A stretch of 64,000 bases of DNA from Pseudomonas lijiangensis. GTDB lineage: Bacteria > Pseudomonadota > Gammaproteobacteria > Pseudomonadales > Pseudomonadaceae. The notes beneath the pieces are model-generated. The model searched no databases, was not told the origin of the DNA, and saw only the letters and a list, made by a program, of their open reading frames with translations. Within the stretch, counting starts at the first letter, position 1. Each line of letters starts with the position of its first letter. This document shows, in pieces, positions 54,158 to 64,000 of the stretch. A program made the translations under genes and the position numbers. The stretch spans positions 4,847,001 to 4,911,000 of the forward strand of contig NZ_CP076668.1 of assembly GCF_018968705.1 (NCBI RefSeq), written 5' to 3'.

Positions 54158-54310
54158 TCACAAGTAAACAACAAGAATCAAAGGAACGAATAACAACACC
54201 GTACCCACCCCAGCAACGAGATAGACAAACCAACCGCCATCCCCTTTATACCGCCCGCCAGTCACTACATAAAGAATTGCAAATCCAATTTTACAAAGGA
54301 TTTTATGCAC
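54158..54310 (-). CDS. Candidate 50-residue membrane protein
   Basis: GTG at 54310 opens HKILCKIGFAILYVVTGGRY, a short GDGGWF turn, then a second hydrophobic helix (LVAGVGTVLLFVPLILVVYL). Two helices with a glycine-rich turn are an unlikely chance product. The ribosome site (AGAGA) is weak. It lies 168 bases downstream of the RTX stop on the same strand, so it could be the next gene of that transcript. No family assigned. Confidence 0.5.
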   Translation of the reverse strand: MHKILCKIGFAILYVVTGGRYKGDGGWFVYLVAGVGTVLLFVPLILVVYL

Positions 54311-54478
54311 TAAAATCTCTAACAAAAAATCCAACACACGCTCACCTCATTCAAAACCAGCAAAACAACAAGCCCCAAAACAAGGTCGCAAACTCAAAAA
54401 ACCTTACTCCATTACACAGCCACATAAACTCTAGGCAAAAAAGAGGTGCACCACTCCCGGCACACCTCTTCCTCAGAC

Positions 54479-57400
54479 TTACTGCCAGTTAGCAGCCAGC
54501 ACTGCCTCCAGTTGCGTTTGTTGTGCAGCTGTCAGGTTTCTCTCTGCTCCTGCATCGACTCCGAATGACGCCATGCTGTCGACCAGATTTTGTACCTGGC
54601 TGTCGAGCAAGGTTTTGCCATCGGCTGTCTTGAACTGATCCACCTGGTAGTCGTTGGCTGCATACCAATTGCTTACCAACACCTTGTCGCTGGTGTCGAT
54701 GATGCTGACTTCCAGATCGTTGCCACTTCGACGGAACCACAGGTCTTCCAGGCTGACATCGGCACCGAACTGCACTACATCCGTGCTGCTGCCGGTGTCG
54801 TAGTTGCTGATGGTGTCTCTGCCCGAACCTATGCCGAACTCGTAGGTATCACTGCCATCGCCACCGCTGAGGTAGTCATTGCCAGCGCCGCCATTGAGTA
54901 CATCATTGCCTGTTCCGCCGTAGAGCGTGTCGTTGCCGGCATCACCGAAGAGGTTATCGTTGCCTGCGTCGCCATACAGCGTATCGGCCCCCGTGCCACC
55001 GGACAGGTTGTCATTCCCCGCATCACCAAAGACGCTGTCATCGCCGTCGCCAGCGCTGATGACATCGTCACTGGTGTAGCCACGCAGGGTCTGATCGGAT
55101 GCACTGCCGAGCAATACGTGCGACTTGATGAGCGACTGATTCCAGGTCGTGCCATCGGCAAATTGCAGTTGGTCGATCTGATAGCCGCCTGTTGCGTCCT
55201 CGGAGAAGTGACTCATCACTCGCAGGCTGTCGGTCGTACCATTCACGCGAATGATCAGATCATTGCTCTCACGAACGATGCTGACATCGCTCGCATTGAG
55301 ATCAGCAAGCTTCACTGTATCGAGTTTGCCGGTACGGCTTTCATGGGCGTAGTAGAGGGTGTCCTGGCCTGCGCCTTTACCGAACAGGTAAGTATCGTCG
55401 CCGTTACCGCCGTTCAGTTGGTCGTTGCCTGCACCGCCGTCCAGGACGTCGTTGCCGTCTCCGCCATAGAGCGTGTCATTGCCGACACCACCTTGCAGCC
55501 AGTCGTCGCCCGCCTCGCCATTGAGCGTGTCAGCGCCAGCACTGCCGGACAGGGTGTCATTGCCACTGCCACCATTGACCGTGTCGTCGCCAGCACCCGC
55601 GTCGATCACGTCATTGCTGGACGTCCCCGACAGCGTTTCATCAATGTCCGAGCCTTGCATCACCTGGAACTTGATCTGGTTCTGATCCCAGAAGCTGCCA
55701 TCGGCAAACTGGATACGGTCGATTTGATAACCGCCAGCGGCGTCACTCTGGAAGTGGTAAACCACTCTCAGGCTGTCGGTGCTGCCCAACACCCGGATGA
55801 GCAGGTCATTACCGTCACGGCGTACGCTGACATCAGAGGCATTGAGGTCAGTGAGCTTGATGGTATCGAGCTTGCCCTCACGGTTTTCATAGGCGTAGTA
55901 AATGGTGTCCTGACCCGCACCCTTGCCGAACAGATACGTATCGTTGCCATCGCCACCGTCGAGCTGGTCGTTGCCCAGGCCGCCATCAAGGATGTCATCG
56001 CCGGTACCGCCATTGAGCGTGTCGTTGCCCGAACCGCCCTGCAGCAGATCATTCCCCGCACCGCCGTTCAGCGTATCGGCCCCGGCATTGCCCATCAGTG
56101 TGTCGTTGCCAGCAGCACCATTGATGACATCGTCACCCGCTCCGGCATCGATGACATCGTCACCGTCGGTCCCTGTCAGGGTTTCCTCGGCTTCGCTGCC
56201 CTGCAGTACCTGATTCCTGATGGCTGCCTGATCCCAGAAGCTGCCATCGGCGAACTGGATGCGATCAATCTGGTAGCCATAGGTCGCATCACTCATGAAG
56301 TGATAAACAACGCGCAGGCTATCAGTGCTGCCCAGCACACGAATGAGCAGGTCGTTACCATCACGACGCACGCTGACATCCGCAGCGTTCAGGTCAACCA
56401 GTTTGACGGTATCCAGCTTGCCCGCACGATTTTCATAGGCGTAATAGATGGTGTCCTGACCGGCCCCCTTGGCAAAGAGATAAGTATCGTCGCCATCTCC
56501 GCCATCAAGACGATCATTACCCGCACCGCCATCAAGCACATCGTTGCCAGCACCGCCGTTAAGGATGTCGTTGCCCAGACCGCCCAGCAACACATCATCT
56601 CCGGCATCGCCATTGAGCGTGTCTGAGCCCTTGCTGCCTGACAGCGTATCGTTGCCGTTGCCACCGTTAACGGTGTCGTCCCCGGCGCCCGCATCGATGC
56701 TGTCGTCACCGGCAGTACCTGCCAGCGTCTCATCGGCATCAGTGCCTTGCAGAACGGCGGACTTGATCGCGGCCTGATTCCAGATGCTGCCATCAGCAAA
56801 CCGGATCTGGTCAATCTGGTAGCCATACGTTGCGTCGTTGGTGAAGTGGCTTACCACACGCAGGCTATCAGTGGTCCCCAGCACGCGAATGAGCAAGTCG
56901 TTACCTTCACGACGCACACTCACATCCACCGCATTCAAGTCGGTCAGTTTCACGGTATCGAGCTTGTCGGCGCGACTTTCATAGGCGTAGTAGATGCTGT
57001 CCTGACCCGAGCCTTTGCCGAACAGGTAAGTGTCGTCACCATTTCCGCCGTCCAGCATGTCGTTGCCGGCACCGCCATCCAGTTGATCGCTACCGTTGCC
57101 GCCGTAGAGAGTGTCCTTACCGTCGCCTCCATTCAGCACGTCATTGCCATCGTCGCCATTCAAGGTGTCGGCACCGCTACCACCTGAAAGGGTATCGTTG
57201 CCGCTGCCGCCGTTGACGACATCATCACCCGCCGAGGCATTGATGATGTCATCACTGCTCGTGCCAGCCAGCGTTTCATCCGCCTCAGTGCCTTGCAGCA
57301 CTTGCGCCTTGATCGCGGTTTGATCCCAGAAACTGCCATCAGCGAACGCAATCCGATCAATCTGATAACCGGCTGTGGCATCGCTCATGAAGTGATAAAC

Positions 57401-60400
57401 GACACGCAGGGTATCGGTCGTGCCGTTGATGCGAATCACCAGGTCATAACCGTCACGCGCTACGCTGACATCGGCCGCATTGAGATCAACCAGCTTGACC
57501 TGATCGACCTTGTCTGCGCGGCTTTCATTGGCGTAGTAGATGGTGTCCTGGCCCGAGCCTTTACCGAACAGATAGGTATCGTCACCGGCACCGCCATCCA
57601 GACGGTCATTGCCAGCACCGCCATCGAGAATGTCATTGCCGCTGCCGCCGTAGAGGATGTCGTTACCCGATCCGCCTTGCAGCAGATCGTTACCCTCGTC
57701 GCCGTTCAGGGTATCGGCACCATCACCACCCGCGAGGTTGTCGTTGCCTGCCGCGCCACTGAGTGTGTCGTCGCCTGCACCGCCATCGATCAGGTCATCG
57801 CTGGCAAAGCCGGTGAGGGTCTGATCGGCTGGAGTGCTGGTCAGCACTTGAGCCTTGATTGCGCTCTGATCCCAGAAGCTGCCGTCGGCAAATTCGATGC
57901 GATCGATCTGATAACCCGCCGTGGCATCGCTCATGAAGTGATAGACAACACGCAAGCTGTCGGTCGTGTTGTTGATACGAACAACCAGGTCATAGCCATC
58001 GCGTGCAACGCTGACATCGGCTGCATTCAGGTCAACCAGTTTGATGGTATCGACCTTGCCTGCACGACTTTCATTGGCGTAGTAAATGGTGTCCTGACCC
58101 GAGCCTTTGCCAAACAGGTAAGTGTCGTCACCGGCACCACCGTCAAGACGATCATTGCCAGCGCCGCCATCCAGGACATCATTGCCGCTGCCACCGTAGA
58201 GGATGTCGTTGCCCGCCCCGCCTTGCAGCAGATCGTTACCTTCATCGCCGTTCAGGGTGTCGGCACCTGAGCCACCGGACAGGCTGTCGTTGCCTGCACC
58301 GCCACTAAGGGTGTCGTCACCGGCACCAGCCTCGATCAGGTCATCGGTGGCGTAACCCGTCAGAGACTGATCAGCCTCGTTGCCTTGCAATACCTGGGTC
58401 TTGATCGCGTCCTGATCCCAGGCGCTGCCATCGGCAAACTGGATGCGGTCGATCTGATAACCGGAGGTCGCATCACCCATGAAGTGATAAACCACGCGCA
58501 AGGTATCGGTCGTGCCGTTGATACGAATCACCAGGTCATAACCATCACGCGACACGCTGACATCGGCGGCATTGAGATCAACCAGTTTGACCTGATCGAG
58601 CTTGCCTGCACGGCTTTCATTGGCGTAGTAGATCGTGTCCTGACCCGAGCCCTTGCCGAACAAGTAGGTATCGTCACCGGCACCGCCATCCAGACGGTCA
58701 TTGCCTGCACCGCCATCGAGGATGTCATTACCTGATCCGCCATTAAGGACATCATTGCCCGCCCCGCCCTGCAACAGGTCGTTGCCCTCATCGCCGTTCA
58801 GGGTATCGGCACCGGAGCCACCGGACAGGCTGTCGTTGCCGGCGCCGCCATTGAGGCTGTCATCACCGGCACCGCCCTCGATCAGATCATCGGTGGCGTA
58901 GCCCCACAGAGACTGGTCGGCGTCACGCCCTTCCAGCACCTGGGTCTTGATGGCCTGCTGATCCCAGATGCTGCCATCGGCAAACTGGATCTGGTTGATC
59001 TGATAGCCATAGGTCGCATCGTTGATGAAGTGGTTGCTGACCCGGATGCTGTCCGTGGTACCGATCACCCTGATCACAAGGTCACTGCTTTCACGGGAGA
59101 CGGTCACATCGCTGCTGTTCAGCCCGACCAGTTGGACGGTATCGACCTTGTTCTGCGCTGAATCATAAGCCGAGACAATATCCTGGCCCGAGCCCTTGCC
59201 GAACAGGTAGGTATCGTCACCCGCACCACCATCCAGACGATCATTGCCTGAACCGCCATCGAGCACATCGTTGCCAGCACCACCGTTGAGGGTGTCATTG
59301 CCAGCCCCGCCTTGCAGCAGATCGTTACCCTCTTCGCCGTTCAGGGTATCAGCCCCCGAGCCACCCGACAGAGTGTCGTTGCCAGCAGCACCGCTGAGGG
59401 TATCGTCACCGGCACCGCCGTCGATCAGGTCATCGGTGGCGTAGCCCCACAGAGACTGATCGGCATCGCTGCCCTGCTGCACCTGAGCCTTGATGGCCTG
59501 CTGATCCCAGATGCTGCCATCGGCAAACTGGATCTGATTGATCTGATAGCCGTAGGTCGCATCGCTCACGAAGTGACTACTGACTCGAAGGCTGTCCAAG
59601 GTACCGATGACCTTGATCACCAGATCACTGCTTTCCCGAGTCACAGTGACATCGCTGCTGTTCAGACCGACCAGTTTGACGGTATCGACCTTGTTCTGCG
59701 CTGGATCATAGGCCGAAACAGTATCCTGGCCCGAACCCGCGCCAAACAGGTAGGTGTCATTGCCAGAACCACCGTCCAACACATCGTCGCCACCATAACC
59801 GTAGAGCGTATCGTTACCGGCACCACCGGTAAGGGTTTCGCCTCCTTCCGTACCGGAGACAGTCAACGCACTGACCGCTACAGGTGTGAACAGATTGGTG
59901 TTGATATCCTCCTTGCTCCAGATCACCCCGTCGGCAAACTGCACCTGATCAATGCCATAGCCATAGATCGCACTGCTGTAGAAGTGCGAGCTGACACGCA
60001 AGGTTTCGCCGCTGTCCTTGATCTGGATGATCAGGTCATCGGACTCACGGCGCATCACCACATCGGCAGCATTCAGGCCTTCCAGACGGATCACGTCCTG
60101 CTTGTTGGCCGTGGTGTCGTTGTAGGAATAGTTGCTGATGGTGTCCTGGCCCGCACCCTTGCGGAATACGTAGGTATCGGAGCCATAGCCGCCATCCAGC
60201 GAGTCGTTACCACTGCCGCCGTCCAGGGTGTCATTGCCATAGCCACCGGTGAGAGTGTCATTGCCTGCACCACCCAGCAGCGTGTCGTTGCCTTCTTCAC
60301 CATTGAGGGTGTCACGGCCATCGCCACCGTCGAGGATGTCATCACCGGCACGGCCATTCAGCGTGTCGTTGCCCGACAGGCCGAACAGATTGTCGGCAGA

Positions 60401-63400
60401 CTCGTAACCTGTAACGGTTTCATCGCCGTCAGTGCCGGTCAGCAAGGCAGCACGGATCTGTTCATTGGTGAGTACCGAGCCATCGGCAAACTGCACCTGA
60501 TCAATGCCATAGCCGTAGATCGCGCTGCTGTAGAAGTGCGAGCTGACCCGCAGGGTTTCGCCACTCTCTTTGATCTGGATGATCAGGTCATCGGACTCAC
60601 GGCGCATCACCACATCAGCCGCATTCAGACCTTCCAGCCGGATCACGTCCTGCTTGTTGGCCGTGGTGTCGTTATAGGAGTAGTTGTTGATGGTGTCCTG
60701 ACCGGAACCTTTGCGGAACACATAGGTGTCCGAACCGTAGCCGCCATCCAGCGAGTCGTTACCACTGCCGCCGTCCAGGGTGTCGTTGCCATAGCCACCG
60801 TTCAGCGTGTCATTGCCTGCACCACCCAGCAGCGTGTCGTTGCCCTCTTCACCATTGAGAGTGTCGCGGCCATCACCACCGTCGAGGATATCGTCGCCGG
60901 TACGGCCATTCAGAATGTCGTTGCCCGACAGGCCGAACAGATTGTCGGCAGACTCGTAACCTGTAACGGTTTCATCGCCGTCAGTGCCGGTCAGCAAGGC
61001 AGCACGGATCTGCTCATTGGTGAGTACCGAGCCATCGGCAAATTGCACCTGATCGATGCCATAGCCGTAGATAGCACTGCTGTAGAAGTGAGAGCTGACC
61101 CGCAAGGTCTCACCGCTGTCCTTGATCTGAATGACCAGATCATCAGACTCACGACGCATCACCACATCGGCAGCATTCAGGCCTTCCAGACGGATCACGT
61201 CCTGCTTGTTGGCCGTGGTGTCGTTATAGGAGTAGTTGCTGATCGTGTCCTGGCCTGAGCCCTTGCGGAATACGTAGGTGTCGGAGCCGTAGCCGCCATC
61301 CAGCGAGTCATTTCCGCTGCCGCCGTCCAGAGTGTCGTTGCCATAACCACCGTTCAGCGTGTCATTGCCTGCGCCACCCAGCAGCGTGTCGTTGCCCTCT
61401 TCACCATTGAGGGTGTCACGGCCATCGCCACCGTCGAGGGTATCGTCACCGGCACGACCATTCAGCGTATCGTTGCCCGACAGGCCAAACAGGCTGTCTG
61501 CCGACTCATAACCTGTAACGGTCTCATCGACTTCGGTACCGGTCAGCAGAGCCGTACGAATCTGTTCGTTGCTCAGCGTCGTGCCATCGGCAAACTGAAT
61601 CTGGTCAATGTTATAGCCGTAGAGAACGCTGGTGCTGAAGTGCGAGCTGATACGCAAGGTCTCACCGCTGTCCTTGATCTGGATGATCAGGTCATCGGAC
61701 TCACGACGCATCACCACATCGGCAGCATTCAGACCTTCCAGACGAATCACGTCCAGCTTGTTGGCCGTGGTGTCGTTGTAGGCGTAGTTGCTGATGGTGT
61801 CCTGGCCCGAGCCCTTGCGGAACACATAGGTGTCCGAACCGTAACCGCCATCCAGCGAGTCGTTACCAGCGCCGCCGTCCAGGGTGTCATTGCCATAGCC
61901 ACCGGTGAGGGTGTCATTGCCTGCCTCGCCCAGCAGCGTATCGTTGCCATCTTCACCGTAGAGCGTGTCCTTGCCGTCACCACCTTCCAGGGTGTCATTA
62001 CCGGCACGGCCATAGAGAATGTCGTTGCCTTGGGCACCGGACAAACGATCATCACTCGCGTAACCGGTAATGCTGTCGTCGCCCTCTGTACCAATCAGCA
62101 AGGCTGCGGTGATCTGTGCCTGATCCCAGACGACACCGTCAGCGAACTGCAACTGGTTGATTGCATAACCGTAGCTTTGATCGCTGTAGAAATGCGAGCT
62201 GACCCGCAGGGTTTCGCCAGTCTGACGAATCTGGATCACGAGGTCGTCGGATTCGCGACGGATGCTGACATCTTCCGTGGTCAGCCCATCCAGACGCACG
62301 ACATCCAGCTTGTCCGGCGTAGTGTCGTTGTAGACATAGTTGTTGATCGTGTCGCGACCATAGCCCTTGCCGAAGACATAAGTGTCAGAGCCTTTGCCGC
62401 CGTCCAGGGTGTCGTTACCGGCACCACCGTCAAGCAGGTCGTTACCCGTTCCACCGCTCAGCGCATCGTTACCTGCGCCACCCAGCAACGTATCGTTACC
62501 GTCCTCGCCGTAGAGCGTGTCCTTACCGTCGCCACCATCGAGCAGGTCATCGCCAGCACGGCCGCTCAGGGTGTCATTGCCCGAGAGCCCGATGAGTTCA
62601 TCGTCGCTGGCATAGCCAGTCACGCTGTCATCGCCCTCGGTTCCAATCAGCAAGGCTGCCGTGATCTTTGCCTCATCCCAGACCGTGCCATCGGCAAACT
62701 GCAACTGGTTGATCGCATAGCCATAGCTTTGATCGGTGTTGAAGTGATAGTTGACCCGCAGGGTTTCGCCGGTCTGGCGAATCTGGATCAGCAGATCGTC
62801 GGACTCACGGCGGATACTGACATCACCGGTATTCAAGCCTTCCAGACGAACGACATCCAGCTTGTTGGCCGTGGTGTCGTTGTAGGCATAGTTGTTGATG
62901 GTGTCCTGCCCGGAGCCCTTGCGGAAGATATAAATATCCGAGCCCTTGCCACCCTCCAGGGAATCATTGCCGGCACCGCCATCGAGCGTATCGTTGCCAG
63001 CGCCGCCGGACAGGGTGTCGTTGCCAAGCCCTCCGAGCAGCGTGTCATTGCCCTCTTCGCCGTTCAGGGTATCGCGCCCCTCACCACCGCTGAGCAAGTC
63101 GTCGCCACCACGACCACTCAATACGTCGTCACCTTCCAGCCCCGTCAGCTCATCAGCTGTCGCATAGCCAGTAATGGTGTCGTTGCCATCCGTGCCAATC
63201 AAAAGCGCCGACGTGATTTTGGCCTGATCCCATACCGTGCCATCAGCAAACTGCAACTGATCGACCGCATAGCCATAGCTTTGATCGCTGTAGAAATGCG
63301 AACTGACCCGCAGAGTTTCGCCCGTTTGACGAATCTGAATAATCAGATCGTCGGACTCGCGGCGGATACTGACGTCATCGGCATTCAAGCCTTCCAGACG

Positions 63401-64000
63401 AACGACATCCAGCTTGTTGGCCGTGGTGTCGTTGTAGGCATAGTTGCTGATGGTGTCCTGGCCCGAGCCTTTGCGGAACACGTAGGTATCGGAGCCAAAG
63501 CCACCGTCCAGCGAGTCATTGCCGCTGCCGCCGTCCAGAATATCGTTGCCAGAGCCGCCGTAGAGGGTATCACTGCCTGCGCCCCCCAGAAGGGTGTCAT
63601 CACCCGCCTCGCCGTTAAGGGTATCTCTCCCCTCACCGCCATCGAGTACGTCATTGCCATTACGGCCATAGAGGGTGTCATTGCCAGCCAGCCCGGACAG
63701 CGTATCGGCAGTGTCATACCCCGTGATGGTGTCGTTGCCTTCAGTACCATTGAGAAGGCTGGCGGTAATTTGCGTCCGATCCCAGACGGTACCGTCGGCA
63801 AATTGCAGTTGGTCGATGGCGTAACTCCAGTTGCTGGATTCAGCACTGAAGTGCGAACGGATACGCAGGGTTTCGCCGGTCTCATGAATCTGCACAATCA
63901 GATCATCGGACTCGCGACGCAGACTGACATCCTCGCCATTCAAGCCATCGAGACGCACGACATCGAGTTTGTTGACAGTCGTATCGTTGTAAGCCGAGTT
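54479..64000 (-). CDS. Giant RTX-type calcium-binding repeat protein, C-terminal part
   Basis: The frame is open from the right edge (64000) to a stop at 54479: at least 3,173 residues, with the N-terminus missing. It is built of 18 modules of about 180-187 residues. Each has a block of RTX nonapeptides (GGxGxDxL, e.g. [20 protein letters not shown]), then a beta segment ([21 protein letters not shown]) ending [12 protein letters not shown]. The nonapeptides bind calcium and fold outside the cell. The last 60 residues ([20 protein letters not shown], then [18 protein letters not shown]) fit the haemolysin-type related domain and a C-terminal type I secretion signal. Adhesin or surface-layer role is likely; no enzyme domain is visible. 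Confidence 0.9.
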   Translation of the reverse strand, partial: NSAYNDTTVNKLDVVRLDGLNGEDVSLRRESDDLIVQIHETGETLRIRSHFSAESSNWSYAIDQLQFADGTVWDRTQITASLLNGTEGNDTITGYDTADTLSGLAGNDTLYGRNGNDVLDGGEGRDTLNGEAGDDTLLGGAGSDTLYGGSGNDILDGGSGNDSLDGGFGSDTYVFRKGSGQDTISNYAYNDTTANKLDVVRLEGLNADDVSIRRESDDLIIQIRQTGETLRVSSHFYSDQSYGYAVDQLQFADGTVWDQAKITSALLIGTDGNDTITGYATADELTGLEGDDVLSGRGGDDLLSGGEGRDTLNGEEGNDTLLGGLGNDTLSGGAGNDTLDGGAGNDSLEGGKGSDIYIFRKGSGQDTINNYAYNDTTANKLDVVRLEGLNTGDVSIRRESDDLLIQIRQTGETLRVNYHFNTDQSYGYAINQLQFADGTVWDEAKITAALLIGTEGDDSVTGYASDDELIGLSGNDTLSGRAGDDLLDGGDGKDTLYGEDGNDTLLGGAGNDALSGGTGNDLLDGGAGNDTLDGGKGSDTYVFGKGYGRDTINNYVYNDTTPDKLDVVRLDGLTTEDVSIRRESDDLVIQIRQTGETLRVSSHFYSDQSYGYAINQLQFADGVVWDQAQITAALLIGTEGDDSITGYASDDRLSGAQGNDILYGRAGNDTLEGGDGKDTLYGEDGNDTLLGEAGNDTLTGGYGNDTLDGGAGNDSLDGGYGSDTYVFRKGSGQDTISNYAYNDTTANKLDVIRLEGLNAADVVMRRESDDLIIQIKDSGETLRISSHFSTSVLYGYNIDQIQFADGTTLSNEQIRTALLTGTEVDETVTGYESADSLFGLSGNDTLNGRAGDDTLDGGDGRDTLNGEEGNDTLLGGAGNDTLNGGYGNDTLDGGSGNDSLDGGYGSDTYVFRKGSGQDTISNYSYNDTTANKQDVIRLEGLNAADVVMRRESDDLVIQIKDSGETLRVSSHFYSSAIYGYGIDQVQFADGSVLTNEQIRAALLTGTDGDETVTGYESADNLFGLSGNDILNGRTGDDILDGGDGRDTLNGEEGNDTLLGGAGNDTLNGGYGNDTLDGGSGNDSLDGGYGSDTYVFRKGSGQDTINNYSYNDTTANKQDVIRLEGLNAADVVMRRESDDLIIQIKESGETLRVSSHFYSSAIYGYGIDQVQFADGSVLTNEQIRAALLTGTDGDETVTGYESADNLFGLSGNDTLNGRAGDDILDGGDGRDTLNGEEGNDTLLGGAGNDTLTGGYGNDTLDGGSGNDSLDGGYGSDTYVFRKGAGQDTISNYSYNDTTANKQDVIRLEGLNAADVVMRRESDDLIIQIKDSGETLRVSSHFYSSAIYGYGIDQVQFADGVIWSKEDINTNLFTPVAVSALTVSGTEGGETLTGGAGNDTLYGYGGDDVLDGGSGNDTYLFGAGSGQDTVSAYDPAQNKVDTVKLVGLNSSDVTVTRESSDLVIKVIGTLDSLRVSSHFVSDATYGYQINQIQFADGSIWDQQAIKAQVQQGSDADQSLWGYATDDLIDGGAGDDTLSGAAGNDTLSGGSGADTLNGEEGNDLLQGGAGNDTLNGGAGNDVLDGGSGNDRLDGGAGDDTYLFGKGSGQDIVSAYDSAQNKVDTVQLVGLNSSDVTVSRESSDLVIRVIGTTDSIRVSNHFINDATYGYQINQIQFADGSIWDQQAIKTQVLEGRDADQSLWGYATDDLIEGGAGDDSLNGGAGNDSLSGGSGADTLNGDEGNDLLQGGAGNDVLNGGSGNDILDGGAGNDRLDGGAGDDTYLFGKGSGQDTIYYANESRAGKLDQVKLVDLNAADVSVSRDGYDLVIRINGTTDTLRVVYHFMGDATSGYQIDRIQFADGSAWDQDAIKTQVLQGNEADQSLTGYATDDLIEAGAGDDTLSGGAGNDSLSGGSGADTLNGDEGNDLLQGGAGNDILYGGSGNDVLDGGAGNDRLDGGAGDDTYLFGKGSGQDTIYYANESRAGKVDTIKLVDLNAADVSVARDGYDLVVRINNTTDSLRVVYHFMSDATAGYQIDRIEFADGSFWDQSAIKAQVLTSTPADQTLTGFASDDLIDGGAGDDTLSGAAGNDNLAGGDGADTLNGDEGNDLLQGGSGNDILYGGSGNDILDGGAGNDRLDGGAGDDTYLFGKGSGQDTIYYANESRADKVDQVKLVDLNAADVSVARDGYDLVIRINGTTDTLRVVYHFMSDATAGYQIDRIAFADGSFWDQTAIKAQVLQGTEADETLAGTSSDDIINASAGDDVVNGGSGNDTLSGGSGADTLNGDDGNDVLNGGDGKDTLYGGNGSDQLDGGAGNDMLDGGNGDDTYLFGKGSGQDSIYYAYESRADKLDTVKLTDLNAVDVSVRREGNDLLIRVLGTTDSLRVVSHFTNDATYGYQIDQIRFADGSIWNQAAIKSAVLQGTDADETLAGTAGDDSIDAGAGDDTVNGGNGNDTLSGSKGSDTLNGDAGDDVLLGGLGNDILNGGAGNDVLDGGAGNDRLDGGDGDDTYLFAKGAGQDTIYYAYENRAGKLDTVKLVDLNAADVSVRRDGNDLLIRVLGSTDSLRVVYHFMSDATYGYQIDRIQFADGSFWDQAAIRNQVLQGSEAEETLTGTDGDDVIDAGAGDDVINGAAGNDTLMGNAGADTLNGGAGNDLLQGGSGNDTLNGGTGDDILDGGLGNDQLDGGDGNDTYLFGKGAGQDTIYYAYENREGKLDTIKLTDLNASDVSVRRDGNDLLIRVLGSTDSLRVVYHFQSDAAGGYQIDRIQFADGSFWDQNQIKFQVMQGSDIDETLSGTSSNDVIDAGAGDDTVNGGSGNDTLSGSAGADTLNGEAGDDWLQGGVGNDTLYGGDGNDVLDGGAGNDQLNGGNGDDTYLFGKGAGQDTLYYAHESRTGKLDTVKLADLNASDVSIVRESNDLIIRVNGTTDSLRVMSHFSEDATGGYQIDQLQFADGTTWNQSLIKSHVLLGSASDQTLRGYTSDDVISAGDGDDSVFGDAGNDNLSGGTGADTLYGDAGNDNLFGDAGNDTLYGGTGNDVLNGGAGNDYLSGGDGSDTYEFGIGSGRDTISNYDTGSSTDVVQFGADVSLEDLWFRRSGNDLEVSIIDTSDKVLVSNWYAANDYQVDQFKTADGKTLLDSQVQNLVDSMASFGVDAGAERNLTAAQQTQLEAVLAANWQ

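Larger units (their letters stand above)
53774..54478. other. AT-rich spacer with small candidate ORFs
   Basis: 705 bases of low-GC DNA between the hypothetical membrane protein and the RTX gene, with no gene over 60 codons. On the minus strand it holds a 50-codon ORF (54158-54310), a 32-codon ORF (54049-54147) and a disrupted frame (53777-54026), each listed separately. The remainder, 54311-54478, has no clear signal; no terminator hairpin was seen after the RTX stop. Confidence 0.6.

Noticed and set aside
54590..61258. Very long plus-strand frames (up to 678 codons) over the RTX gene
   Set aside because: They mirror the repeated nonapeptide codons, giving periodic Val/Ile/Ala-rich translations. 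They are shadows of the repeat structure.
54479..64000. Regular repeats resembling a CRISPR array
   Set aside because: Repeat units are about 540-560 bases, in frame and coding for RTX modules, with no short direct repeats separated by unique spacers.

Overview
The window is a chromosomal segment of a fluorescent Pseudomonas, most likely of the P. syringae complex. The evidence is high GC content, an mreB-mreC-mreD-maf-rng-yhdP block, a gatCAB operon, a Pseudomonas-type fructose PTS operon (EIIA-HPr-EI fusion FruB, FruK, FruA) with a divergent FruR, and a gene order ampE-ampD-DUF1631-nadC ... pilA-pilB-pilC-pilD-coaE-yacG that matches P. aeruginosa PAO1 synteny. The species is inference.

Layout. 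1-7035 (minus strand): cell-shape block mreBCD, then maf, rng and the start of yhdP, which runs off the left edge. 7243-10455 (plus): gatCAB, the tRNA-dependent amidotransferase. 10.5-15.5 kb: a short RlpA-like lipoprotein, a Na/Ca-antiporter-like membrane protein lacking both usual acidic ion ligands, an AEC transporter, a REP-associated tyrosine transposase bracketed by two inverted REP pairs, and a Tat-exported PhoD phosphatase. 15.5-22.5 kb: fructose uptake and phosphorylation with a FruR operator, then tatD. 23.4-28.4 kb: ampDE, a DUF1631 protein and nadC.

28.4-42.5 kb is the main accessory block, lying between nadC and the pil locus. A 13-gene minus-strand operon runs from an ATP-grasp enzyme through a TerD-trypsin fusion, a phosphoribosyltransferase, a HAD phosphatase, a StiP-family protein, a CitE/HpcH-like lyase and a second HAD phosphatase to terZ, terA, terB, terC, terD and terE. 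Facing it are an AIM24-like protein with a GYF-like N-terminus and TerF (TerD plus vWA). Together they form a complete Ter stress-response module combined with a predicted small-molecule pathway.

42.6-50.5 kb: a DUF1523 membrane protein, a pilin with a C-terminal serine, an O-antigen-ligase-like gene next to it that is probably a pilin glycosyltransferase, the pilus assembly genes pilBCD, coaE and yacG. A sigma-54 promoter precedes pilA. 50.6-52.9 kb: a PctA-like chemoreceptor and a 27-residue membrane protein that is easily missed. 53.1-54.4 kb is AT-rich with a hypothetical membrane protein, two very small candidate genes and a decayed-looking ORF.

54.5 kb to the right edge is one open frame encoding at least 3,173 residues of RTX-type repeats: 18 modules of about 180-187 residues, with one short module dividing two sequence classes. 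It is likely a calcium-binding type I secretion substrate. Its N-terminus lies outside the window.

Several REP families punctuate the intergenic spaces, some embedded in a larger nested inverted repeat. No rRNA, tRNA, CRISPR array or prophage was seen.
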